In this document: piece after piece, positions 13,981 through 23,771 of the stretch
How the letters are laid out: each line of letters opens with the position of its first letter
Numbering within the stretch: position 1 is the stretch's first letter
Assembly: GCA_000497835.1 (NCBI GenBank)
Contig: KI547168.1
Coordinates: 447,440-481,165, forward strand
Direction of reading: 5' to 3'
DNA length: 33,726 bases
Origin: a gamma proteobacterium L18
GTDB lineage: Bacteria; Pseudomonadota; Gammaproteobacteria; Pseudomonadales; Pseudomonadaceae
The notes under the pieces: model-generated
What the model was told of the DNA's origin: nothing
What the model saw: only the letters and a program-made list of their open reading frames with translations
Databases searched by the model: none
Position numbers and translations under genes: made by a program

Positions 13981-14655
13981 TCAGACTTCGTCGGGGCTGC
14001 GCAGGTGGGTGACCGCAATGCGTTGTTCGCGGCGTTGTTCCTTTTGCGACGGCATCTCGGCGCGGTACACGCCCTGATCACCGACGACCCAGGACAGCGG
14101 GCGACGCTCTTGGCCAATCGATTCCTGCAACAGCATCAGGCCTTGCAGGAAGGCCTCTGGGCGCGGCGGGCAGCCGGGCACATAAACGTCCACGGGAAGG
14201 AATTTATCCACCCCCTGAACGACCGAGTAAATGTCGTACATGCCGCCGGAGTTGGCGCACGAACCCATGGAAATGACCCACTTGGGCTCCAGCATTTGTT
14301 CGTACAGGCGCTGGATGATGGGAGCCATCTTCACAAAGCACGTGCCGGCCACCACCATGAAGTCAGCCTGACGTGGCGATGCCCGGATAACCTCGGCGCC
14401 GAAGCGGGCGATGTCGTGGGGTGCGGTGAACGCGGTGGTCATTTCCACGTAGCAGCACGAAAGACCGAAGTTGTACGGCCAGAGGGAGTTTTTACGCCCC
14501 CAGTTGACCGCACCGCTCAGGACATCCGAGAGCTTGCCCATGAAAATGTTCTTGTGGACCTGATCCTCTAGCGGATCGGTAACGGTTTCCCGCTCCCCGA
14601 TTGGATACTGGTCGTTGGGTGCATCCGGGTCGATTCTGGTGAGATTGTATTGCAT
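13981..14655 (-). CDS. nuoB: NADH-quinone oxidoreductase subunit B
   Basis: NuoB holds cluster N2, the last iron-sulfur centre before quinone, and forms the quinone pocket with NuoD and NuoH. The 224-residue product has all ligands: the tandem Cys67-Cys68 in GLSCCYVEM, Cys133 in MGSCANSGG and Cys162 in PGCPPRPE. The ATG giving MQYNLTRID was chosen over an upstream TTG two codons earlier because it is the standard start and has a TGAGG ribosome binding site 9 nt before it. The gene starts 10 nt after the nuoA stop. The acidic and arginine-rich C-terminus ([17 protein letters not shown]) is typical of pseudomonads. Confidence 0.97.
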   Translation of the reverse strand: MQYNLTRIDPDAPNDQYPIGERETVTDPLEDQVHKNIFMGKLSDVLSGAVNWGRKNSLWPYNFGLSCCYVEMTTAFTAPHDIARFGAEVIRASPRQADFMVVAGTCFVKMAPIIQRLYEQMLEPKWVISMGSCANSGGMYDIYSVVQGVDKFLPVDVYVPGCPPRPEAFLQGLMLLQESIGQERRPLSWVVGDQGVYRAEMPSQKEQRREQRIAVTHLRSPDEV

Positions 14656-14665
14656 TGCCAAAGCC

Positions 14666-15079
14666 TCATTGTTTCAGCTTCGCTTGCCGCTTACGGCGAC
14701 CTTCGGGAGCCCAATCGAGCGCCCCCACCCGCCAAAGGTAGACAAGACCTGCCAACAGAATTGCTATGAAAACGAGTGCTTCGACGAATCCGGCCCAGCC
14801 GCTTTCGCGTACCGACACAGACCATGCAAAGAGAAAGAGGGCTTCGATATCGAAGATCACGAACAGCATCGCGACCAGATAGAATTTGGCGGAAAGGCGC
14901 AGACGGGCGCTGCCGACCGGCAGCATGCCGGATTCGAATGGTTCGTTCTTGCTACGGCCCCAGGCCTTGCTGCCCAGCAGGGCCGACAGCCCCAGCATGA
15001 AGGCACACAGCCCGGCGACACCCAAAAGGAAGATGGCAAAGCCCCAGTTGTGGGCCATGAGTCCTGTCGAATCGGGCAT
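14666..15079 (-). CDS. nuoA: NADH-quinone oxidoreductase subunit A
   Basis: NuoA is a three-helix membrane subunit at the joint between the two arms of complex I. The 137-residue product has helices near residues 10-30, 60-80 and 90-112. The family loop between helices 1 and 2 contains [20 protein letters not shown], including the cysteine-less EPFESG motif, and FDIEALFLF follows. The ATG at 15079 has an AAGGA ribosome binding site close before it and gives the usual length; an upstream TTG would add eight residues without support. It is the first gene of the operon, with candidate promoters at 15167-15195 and 15402-15443. Confidence 0.96.
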   Translation of the reverse strand: MPDSTGLMAHNWGFAIFLLGVAGLCAFMLGLSALLGSKAWGRSKNEPFESGMLPVGSARLRLSAKFYLVAMLFVIFDIEALFLFAWSVSVRESGWAGFVEALVFIAILLAGLVYLWRVGALDWAPEGRRKRQAKLKQ

Positions 15080-15166
15080 GCTGGAATCCTTAACGGAGAG
15101 CAAATGTCTCGGTACTTGAAAGTAGTAAAGCAGTGACGAAATGTCGCAGCTGAATCAATCGCGCTG

Positions 15167-15195
15167 ATTTTATGGGTAAAGCGGTGGCAAGTAAA
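15167..15195 (-). promoter_or_regulatory. Candidate sigma70 promoter of the nuo operon
   Basis: On the minus strand TTTACT (-35, 4 of 6 consensus bases) and TAAAAT (-10, 5 of 6) are separated by 17 nt. The predicted start is near 15160, giving a leader of about 80 nt to nuoA. It is the closest good match upstream of the operon. Assignment is by sequence pattern only. Confidence 0.5.
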
Positions 15196-15330
15196 TTTTC
15201 TACAGCAAATTTATTCGTAGGATTAAGCACATACACACCTTGCAAGTGCCTTGAGGCCCCATGGGGCGGGGGTTACAGGGCGTTTTATTTATAACGTTGT
15301 TACACCCGTTTGGAGGTTCCTTTAATGTGT

Positions 15331-15349
15331 AATGATAATTACTATCATT
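15331..15349. promoter_or_regulatory. Fur-like box upstream of nuoA
   Basis: AATGATAATTACTATCATT is a near-perfect 9-1-9 palindrome (one mismatch between half-sites) built of NAT/ATN triplets, the architecture of ferric uptake regulator sites. It matches the classic 19-bp consensus at 11 positions. It lies 250 nt upstream of nuoA, between the two candidate nuo promoters. No open reading frame on the plus strand follows, so if it is used it should act on the nuo leader or on an unannotated small RNA. Confidence 0.6.
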
Positions 15350-15401
15350 TAAAGGGTTCCAATACGTGTCAACCCTGTTGTCCGTGTTAACCAACTCGTA
15401 C

Positions 15402-15443
15402 GTTCTACGCTATTTTCCCTCTATATAAGTTGGCGTGGATCAA
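15402..15443 (-). promoter_or_regulatory. Candidate ANR/FNR-type class II promoter towards nuoA
   Basis: On the minus strand TTGATCCACGCCAA (15430-15443) matches the ANR/FNR site TTGAT-N4-ATCAA in 8 of 10 positions, with one half-site perfect. After exactly 22 nt comes TAGAAC (15402-15407; 4 of 6 for a -10 element). This spacing puts the site centre at -41.5, the hallmark of class II activation by FNR-family regulators. The predicted start is about 15395, giving a 315-nt leader before nuoA that runs through the Fur-like box. In the opposite direction no -10 element is found at the right distance. Confidence 0.5.
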
Positions 15444-15472
15444 GACTTTGGTTGTAGAAGCGTAGTCGATGT

Positions 15473-15530
15473 GGGGCGGGGTGGGAGGGGGTGATTGGGG
15501 TTGGGGTGGGATTGGGGTGGGGCAGGGAGG
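15473..15530 (+). other. G-tract cluster with quadruplex potential
   Basis: Ten runs of three to five G residues occur within 58 nt on the plus strand, separated mostly by one to three bases, far denser than chance even in a GC-rich genome. This satisfies the usual G-quadruplex pattern several times over. It lies 30 bp upstream of the ANR-like site of the nuo operon and next to the inverted-repeat element at 15559. A small reading frame through it (glycine and tryptophan rich) looks like a by-product of the composition. Confidence 0.7.
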
Positions 15531-15558
15531 TGCATGCCTTTGGTTTTTTGGTGTGTTT

Positions 15559-15782
15559 GAGATCGCGCGCCGCCCGCGCGGCGCTTCCCGGGCAGAGCCC
15601 GGTCCTACGTTTGTTTCGGGCCAGTTATGCCAGTGCCATCACCTGGTCCGCTTTGTTTGTTCACTGCGGATTTGTGTCGAGCCAACAGAGCGGTCGAGGT
15701 AATCTCACAGGCAAAATTGGCCCGAAACAAACGTAGGACCGGGCTCTGCCCGGGAAGCGCCGCGCGGGCGGCGCTCGATCTC
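15559..15782. repeat. 224-bp inverted-repeat element (GGGCAGAGCCC family)
   Basis: Positions 15567-15623 and 15718-15774 are perfect inverted copies of 57 bp, and the similarity continues outward (GAGATCG ends, one mismatch) and inward at a lower level (shared ATGCC, ACCT and CCGCT blocks), so each arm is about 105 bp. Each arm contains the small hairpin CCGGGC-AGA-GCCCGG followed by GTCCTAC. The element lies between the aceA terminator and the nuo promoter region. It carries no coding region. A REPIN- or MITE-like origin is inferred from structure and from related copies at 1-68, 28262-28456 and 33631-33726. Confidence 0.85.
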
Positions 15783-15842
15783 CAGAGCGCCAAATACCTC
15801 AAGACGAACGCACCCAAATCCCCACAGCCCACATGCCACAAC

Positions 15843-15873
15843 AAAAAAAGGCCACCTGCGTGGGGTGGCCTTT
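15843..15873 (-). terminator. Rho-independent terminator of aceA
   Basis: On the minus strand AAAGGCCACC and GGTGGCCTTT form a 10-bp perfect stem with a 7-nt loop, followed by a run of seven T residues. It lies about 24 nt after the aceA stop codon. Confidence 0.93.
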
Positions 15874-15896
15874 CTCATCACCGCGTCTACCTCACA

Positions 15897-17222
<1,326 letters not shown>

Positions 17223-17623
17223 GGAGATAAACCTCGTCGCATAGGTTTGAATGAAAATTCTCGCTCCGCCGGCGCTGTCCTTAACAGAAACACCATGGTG
17301 GCGCTCGCAGATCAGAAGCTTAGAAGGTCTGGGACGGGCTTGACGGAGAAGGCGACGACCGAACGGTTGTTTGAAAGGCGGGCAGACAAATGGCAGGTCA
17401 AGGTTGCCCGGGCGCACGTGGCTCGTGGATGCCGGTGTGCGAACGTACAGGTCTTGCCGTGTTGCCAGAATGCGCTTCCGTCCCTCGGGACAACTTCGTC
17501 GTTCCAGTCGCAATCTCGTCAGGCTGCCTTGTGGGCGTTCCAGACACGAATCGGCTCAGGTGGGTAGGTTAGAGACCGATCCGAAGGCCCTTTCCAGGGC
17601 CCCTGATTAGCGGGAGCGAGGCC

Positions 17624-17652
17624 ATCATGCCTCGACGAAATTGTGTCGTCAA
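17624..17652 (-). promoter_or_regulatory. Candidate sigma70 promoter of aceA
   Basis: On the minus strand TTGACG (-35, 5 of 6) and CATGAT (-10, 4 of 6) are 17 nt apart. The predicted start near 17617 gives a leader of about 395 nt before the aceA ATG. The leader holds a GGCCCT/AGGGCC hairpin with a 4-nt loop at 17586-17601, which lacks a U-run and is therefore not a terminator. The stretch 17223-17623 otherwise shows no gene; a 97-codon extension of the aceA frame through it has no recognisable domain. Confidence 0.55.
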
Positions 17653-17658
17653 ATGTTT

Positions 17659-17684
17659 TGTAGTGATTATTTTTAAGCACTACA
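17659..17684. promoter_or_regulatory. Palindromic operator upstream of aceA (RccR-like candidate)
   Basis: TGTAGTG and CACTACA form a perfect 7-bp inverted repeat with a 12-nt AT-rich centre, 6 nt upstream of the -35 element of the aceA promoter. From memory, the pseudomonad carbon regulator RccR, an RpiR-family protein that controls aceA and glcB, binds TGTAGT/ACTACA inverted repeats; the exact spacer rule could not be checked here. The dyad is seen directly; the regulator's name is inference. The surrounding DNA is markedly AT-richer than the genes. Confidence 0.55.
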
Positions 17685-17740
17685 TCTATGGTCGTAAGCG
17701 ACTCATCAGTCAGTTTCGGGTGCTTGGGTCGACGACTTAT

Positions 17741-17758
17741 GGGTCGATTTTGCGACCC
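17741..17758 (-). other. Hairpin after the secretin-like gene
   Basis: GGGTCG and CGACCC pair around a 6-nt loop, 13 nt after the stop codon of the secretin-like gene. There is no T-run in the transcript direction, so it is at best a weak terminator. Confidence 0.3.
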
Positions 17759-17771
17759 GCAGGTCATGATT

Positions 17772-18524
17772 TCAGTCCAGAGGATCCACTTTTACCCGCA
17801 CGGTCATGTCGCTGCGGCCCTGAGTGGACCAATTTCGGGTAAAACCGCGTTGGTTGAGCTGGGTTTGCTCATTGGTTCCGGCCAGTGTGATCCATTCCCC
17901 CAGGCGTCCGCTGACCTGCGTGTCGGTGCTTTGAACGTTCACTACATCCTGACGTTCGTGGCTCATCCGGTCATTATTGGTACTGATGCTCAGATGGACG
18001 GTCTCGCCGGTGACGCTGGCGGTCACGTAGAAGCCCTGGGTGACGTTCTTGTACTGGGTTTGGGTTTGCAGGCCGCCGTAGCTGTCGCTCTGGGCGGTGG
18101 TGAAGGGCACGCTCTGGCCAACCTGGATCAGCGCCGGGCTGCCCTCGGTGGCTTGCACTTGCTGCACGCCACCGGTGCGGTTGCTGGTGCCGTAGGTGAT
18201 GACGCGGGTGTTAGTGCCGTTGACCGTGTAGCCGCCGTTGTCGCCGTTGTTGCTGTCGCTGGTGTCGACGCTGATCAGCAGGCGCCGGGCGGCCACGTCG
18301 AGCTGGGTAATGAGGGCGCGCAGTTGCTGGATCTTGTCGGGGTCGGCGTTGACGATCAACTGGTTGCCGTAGGCGCTGACCTTGCCGTCGCGGCCGAGGA
18401 AATTCTGCGCCACGGGCAGCAGGTCGTCGCTGGTGCGGTTGTTCAGCTGGACGATTTCGGTGGCGGCACTGGCAGTGAAGCTGGCCAGCAGGGCGAGGGC
18501 GGGGAGCAGGGGGCGTAGCGGCAT
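17772..18524 (-). CDS. Exported secretin-like protein with an N domain, function unknown
   Basis: The 250-residue product has a signal peptide (MPLRPLLPALALLASFTASA, cleavage near 20). Residues 23-88 resemble a secretin N (NolW-like) domain, with the pattern EIVQLNNRTSDDLLPVAQ, then NQLIVNADPDKIQQLRALI, then QLDVAARRLLISVDT. A Ser/Asn/Gly-rich linker follows at 89-121. The C-terminal half, at 122-250, is beta-rich with QVGQSVPF, GFYVTASVTGETVHLSIS and GEWITLAG, recalling the start of a secretin beta-domain. It is far too short for a pore-forming secretin (usually over 400 residues), and no pilus or secretion genes are nearby. The start was set at the internal ATG because GGAG lies 9 nt before it and a CATAAT -10 element covers the more upstream ATG. 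Role unknown; an envelope or periplasmic binding role is inferred. Confidence 0.7.
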   Translation of the reverse strand: MPLRPLLPALALLASFTASAATEIVQLNNRTSDDLLPVAQNFLGRDGKVSAYGNQLIVNADPDKIQQLRALITQLDVAARRLLISVDTSDSNNGDNGGYTVNGTNTRVITYGTSNRTGGVQQVQATEGSPALIQVGQSVPFTTAQSDSYGGLQTQTQYKNVTQGFYVTASVTGETVHLSISTNNDRMSHERQDVVNVQSTDTQVSGRLGEWITLAGTNEQTQLNQRGFTRNWSTQGRSDMTVRVKVDPLD

Positions 18525-18552
18525 GTCCGGAGTCTCCATCATTGGAGTGGAC

Positions 18553-18558
18553 ATTATG
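18553..18558 (-). promoter_or_regulatory. Possible -10 element of the secretin-like gene
   Basis: On the minus strand CATAAT (5 of 6) lies 28 nt before the chosen ATG; the matching -35 region is poor. It overlaps the most upstream in-frame ATG, which supports the shorter start of the gene. Weak evidence. Confidence 0.3.
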
Positions 18559-18582
18559 GCAGATGGCGCATTGACGCCACAT

Positions 18583-18682
18583 ACACCCTGTGGGACCGGG
18601 CGAAGCTCGGGAAGGCAGCGCCGCGATGTTCCAGGTATACGCGGCGCCCTTTTCCCGAGCTTCGCCCGGTCCCACAGGGTGT
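18583..18682. repeat. 100-bp palindromic REP-doublet-like element
   Basis: Positions 18583-18613 and 18652-18682 are perfect inverted copies of 31 bp, beginning ACACCCTGTGGGACC and containing GGGCGAAGCTCGGG. An inner pair GCGCCGCG/CGCGGCGC (18618-18625 and 18640-18647) extends the stem. It shares the CTGTGGGA motif with the REP doublets at 23662 and 31651, but its stem sequence differs. It begins 9 nt after the stop codon of the acetyltransferase gene, where it could also stop or protect transcripts. Confidence 0.75.
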
Positions 18683-18691
18683 GTGGGCCTG

Positions 18692-19114
18692 TCAGCTATA
18701 GCGAACCATATCCACGTGCGGGATGCCCGCTTCGAGGAACTCTTCGCTCACCACCTTGAAGCCGTGACGTTCGTAGAACGCCGTGGCGTGCACCTGGGCG
18801 CTCAGGCTTTGCTGCTTGAGGTCCAGGTTTTCGGCCTGGGTGATGGCGGCTTGCAGCAGGGCGTCGCCCACTTTCAGGCCGCGCCAGTCCTTGAGCACCG
18901 ACACGCGGCCGATCTGGCCGTCGGGCAGCAGGCGGGCGGTGCCGATGGGGTAGTCGCCCTCGCACGCCAGGAAATGCACGGCGTCGACGTCGTCGGCATC
19001 GAACTCCAGCTCCGGGGGTACCGATTGCTCGGCAATGAACACAGCCTCGCGGATACGTCGAATGTCGGCGATATCCCTGTGCCAATCAGCCACGCGTACG
19101 CGAATCTTATTCAT
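18692..19114 (-). CDS. GNAT-family N-acetyltransferase
   Basis: The 140-residue product is a compact single-domain acetyltransferase of the GNAT fold, using acetyl-CoA. It shows the ElaA/YjcF-type N-terminal pattern IREAVFIAEQSVPPELEFD, the conserved H48 in AVHFLACEG, motif A with VSVLKDWRGLKVGDALL (the V/RG/VG acetyl-CoA loop, about 71-87) and the C-terminal TAFYERHGF motif. The substrate cannot be told from sequence. The ATG giving MNKIRVRVADW overlaps the roxA stop by 8 nt, favouring coupled translation; an upstream GTG would add 13 residues inside roxA. It is probably co-transcribed with roxA, ahead of the palindromic element at 18583. Confidence 0.85.
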   Translation of the reverse strand: MNKIRVRVADWHRDIADIRRIREAVFIAEQSVPPELEFDADDVDAVHFLACEGDYPIGTARLLPDGQIGRVSVLKDWRGLKVGDALLQAAITQAENLDLKQQSLSAQVHATAFYERHGFKVVSEEFLEAGIPHVDMVRYS

Positions 19115-20276
19115 CGGCAGCGAACCCCAGACTTCCCTGTTTAACCAGCTCACAGATCAGTGTACGACCTTGCTCGTCAATCATCCATGGGCCCAGGTTT
19201 TCAATGTGCAGGGCGTCGGCCGAACAGATCAGCTTCAGCAGCTCGCGCATCTCACCGGGCAGCAGGCGGCTTTGGCCGCTGGCGAACAGCAGCAGGTCGT
19301 CGCCCACTTCCGACCACGCCAGGCGCGCGCTCGGGTTGCGGATCAGGATGGCGCCTTCTTCCAGGCCGTCCAGCAGGTCGTCTTCTTCCAGGGTTTCACC
19401 GGCCACCAGTTCCGGGTAGCGCGGTTCGGTCATGAACTGGCCGAACCAGGTCAGCAGCAGGCGTTCGTCGTTCATGTGCTCGTTGAGCAGCTTTTTCAGA
19501 CGGTCCAGGGCGTCGTGCTGGATCTGCGTCGGGTCGCTGACCGGCTGGGCGTCGGCGTCGGTGTAACGCTCTTCGTCCGGCAGGAACTGGGTCAGGAAGT
19601 CGGTGAAGTGGGTCAGCACTTCAGCGGCGCTTGGGGCGCGGAAGCCTACCGAGTAGGTCATGCACTCGTCCACGGCGATGCCGTAGTGGGCCAGGCGCGG
19701 TGGCAGGTAGAGCATGTCGCCCGGCTCCAGCACCCACTCGTCGGTCTGCTGGAAGTCAGCCAGGATGCGCAGGTCGCTGTGTTCGATCAGCGGGCTGTCG
19801 GAATCGCACATCTGACCGATTTTCCAGTTGCGCTGGCCGTGGCCTTGCAGCAGGAACACGTCGTAGTTGTCGAAGTGTGCACCCACGCTGCCACCTGGGG
19901 CGGCGTAGCTGATCATCACGTCGTCGATGCGCCAGCTGGGCAGGAAGCGGAACGGTTGCAGCAGTTCGGCCACTTCCGGCACGAACTGGTCAACGGCCTG
20001 CACCAGCAGGGTCCAGTCTTTCTCGGGCAGTTGGCCGAAGGCGTCGTCTTCGAACGGGCCGCGGCGCATTTCCCATGGGCGCTCGCCGTTCTCGATGACG
20101 ATCCGCGACTCGACTTCTTCTTCCAGGGCCAGGCCAGCGAGCTCATCGGGGCTGATCGGGTTTTCGAAATCGGTGAACGCCTGACGGATCAGCAGGGGCT
20201 TTTTCTGCCAGTAATCACGCAGGAATTCACGTGCAGTCAAGCCACCCAGCAGTTGCAGAGGAGTATCAGGATTCAT
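19107..20276 (-). CDS. roxA: Ribosomal oxygenase, protein L16 arginine hydroxylase
   Basis: RoxA (YcfD) is a 2-oxoglutarate and Fe(II)-dependent oxygenase that hydroxylates an arginine of ribosomal protein L16. The 389-residue product has the N-terminal JmjC/cupin domain with the iron triad His134 and Asp136 (AHFDNYDVF) and His197 (PPRLAHYG). FLLQGHGQRNWKIG and LEPGDMLYLPP strands surround the pocket. The C-terminal part is a helical dimerisation and winged-helix-like region, as in the family (E. coli protein about 373 residues). It starts after the purB terminator and overlaps the GNAT gene by 8 nt. Identity as a cupin oxygenase is secure; the L16 substrate is taken from the family. Confidence 0.9.
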   Translation of the reverse strand: MNPDTPLQLLGGLTAREFLRDYWQKKPLLIRQAFTDFENPISPDELAGLALEEEVESRIVIENGERPWEMRRGPFEDDAFGQLPEKDWTLLVQAVDQFVPEVAELLQPFRFLPSWRIDDVMISYAAPGGSVGAHFDNYDVFLLQGHGQRNWKIGQMCDSDSPLIEHSDLRILADFQQTDEWVLEPGDMLYLPPRLAHYGIAVDECMTYSVGFRAPSAAEVLTHFTDFLTQFLPDEERYTDADAQPVSDPTQIQHDALDRLKKLLNEHMNDERLLLTWFGQFMTEPRYPELVAGETLEEDDLLDGLEEGAILIRNPSARLAWSEVGDDLLLFASGQSRLLPGEMRELLKLICSADALHIENLGPWMIDEQGRTLICELVKQGSLGFAADE

Positions 20277-20312
20277 GTGTAACCTATTGAATGAGAGCGC
20301 TTTTAAGTCACG

Positions 20313-20340
20313 AATAAAAACGCCCGGCTAAGCCGGGCGT
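20313..20340 (-). terminator. Rho-independent terminator of purB
   Basis: On the minus strand ACGCCCGGC and GCCGGGCGT form a 9-bp perfect stem with a 3-nt loop, followed by TTTTATT. It lies 20 nt after the purB stop and separates purB from roxA. Confidence 0.93.
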
Positions 20341-20360
20341 CGTAGCGACGGGGCGGTGCG

Positions 20361-22454
<2,094 letters not shown>

Positions 22455-22458
<4 letters not shown>

Positions 22459-23585
22459 GCAGCGGCGCCTTTGCTGGTCCACGGCTGAGCCACTTCGATG
22501 ACGCCGCCGCCCAGGCAGATCTCGCCGTCGTAGAACACCACGGACTGGCCGGGGGTGACGGCGCGCTGCGGCTCGTCGAACACGGCGCGGTAACCGTTGG
22601 CGGTCTGCTCCAGGGTGCAGGCCTGGTCGCCCTGGCGGTAGCGCACCTTGGCGGTCAGGCGGCGCGGGCTGCTCAGGTCGATGGGGTTGACCCACCAGAT
22701 TTCCGAGGCCAGCAGGGCGCGGGAGAACAGCCACGGGTGGTCATTGCCTTGGCCGACCACCAGCACGTTGCGTTCCAGGTCCTTTTCCAGCACGTACCAC
22801 GGCTCGTCGCTGGCGTCCTTCAGGCCGCCAATGCCCAGGCCCTGGCGCTGGCCGATGGTGTGGTACATCAGGCCGTGGTGGCGGCCGATGACTTCACCTT
22901 CGGTGGTCTGGATCTCGCCCGGCTGGGCCGGCAGGTACTGCTTGAGGAAGTCGCTGAAGCGGCGTTCGCCAATGAAGCAGATACCGGTGGAATCCTTCTT
23001 CTTGGCGGTGGCCAGGCCGTGTTTCTCGGCGATGGCGCGCACTTCCGGCTTTTCCAGCTCGCCCACCGGGAACAGCGTGCGGGCGATCTGCTCGCCACCC
23101 ACGGCGTGCAGGAAGTAGCTCTGGTCCTTGTTGGGGTCCAGGCCCTTGAGCAGTTCGGTGCGGCCGTCGATGTCGCGGCGGCGCACGTAGTGGCCGGTGG
23201 CGATCAGGTCGGCGCCCAGCGACAGGGCGTAGTCCAGGAAGGCCTTGAACTTGATTTCGCGGTTGCAGAGGATGTCGGGGTTCGGCGTGCGGCCGGCCTT
23301 GTACTCTTCCAGGAAATGTTCGAAGACGTTGTCCCAGTATTCGGCGGCGAAGTTGGCCGTATGCAGCTTGATGCCGATACGGTCGCACACGGCCTGGGCG
23401 TCGGCCAGGTCTTCGCGGGCGGTGCAGTATTCGGTGCCGTCGTCTTCTTCCCAGTTCTTCATGAACAGGCCTTCCACCTGGTACCCCTGTTCGAGCAGCA
23501 GGAGGGCGGACACGGAAGAGTCAACGCCGCCGGACATGCCGACGATAACGCGCTGGGTTTCAGGGGCAGCAGCTGAATCACGCAT
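22455..23585 (-). CDS. mnmA: tRNA-specific 2-thiouridylase
   Basis: MnmA (TrmU) adds sulfur to uridine 34 in the wobble position of tRNAs for Lys, Glu and Gln, using ATP and a sulfur relay. The 376-residue product has the PP-loop SGGVDSS at 18-24, the catalytic Cys107 in [12 protein letters not shown] and the persulfide Cys203 in [30 protein letters not shown] and the C-terminal beta-barrel ([18 protein letters not shown]) follow. The ATG at 23585 gives the family length. It is preceded by a REP doublet and nudJ, and it overlaps hflD by 4 nt. Confidence 0.97.
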
Positions 23586-23661
23586 AGGAATTGAGAGTGT
23601 GTCTGGGAAAAGCAGGGGATTCTACCACCAAGCGGTGGCAAGTGCTTGTGGTGATGCTGCT

Positions 23662-23764
23662 GGCCTCATCGCGAGCAAGGGCTCGGCGCCCCCCTTTGCT
23701 CCCACAGGTGTACACATCAAGTGCAGCAAGCACTGTGGGAGCAAAGCTTGCTCGCGATGAGGCC
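23662..23764. repeat. REP doublet (REPIN) between nudJ and mnmA
   Basis: Two REP units face each other. The right arm (23733-23764, CTGTGGGAGCAAAGCTTGCT then CGCGATGAGGCC) matches the left arm (23662-23707), except that the left arm has 15 bases in place of one inside the stem loop (GGCTCGGCGCCCCCC). The spacer is 25 nt and begins GTGTACAC. The unit is typical of fluorescens-group pseudomonads, where such doublets are spread by RAYT transposases (family knowledge). No RAYT gene is in this window. It separates nudJ from mnmA and may break their co-transcription. Confidence 0.88.
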
Positions 23765-23771
23765 CGAAAGC

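Noticed and set aside
15200..15394. 64-codon minus-strand open frame upstream of nuoA
   Set aside because: No ribosome binding site or recognisable domain, and it spans the Fur-like box and palindromes, so the region is better read as regulatory.
15469..15702. Small Gly/Trp-rich plus-strand frame through the G-tracts
   Set aside because: The peptide is simply the translation of G-runs and of the inverted-repeat arm; no start signal.
17223..17513. N-terminal extension of isocitrate lyase by 97 residues
   Set aside because: The 441-residue form from the ATG at 17222 matches the family length; the extension has no similarity and lies in the predicted leader.
17519..17767. 82-codon minus-strand frame upstream of aceA
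   Set aside because: It runs through the aceA operator and promoter, with no domain and no convincing ribosome binding site.
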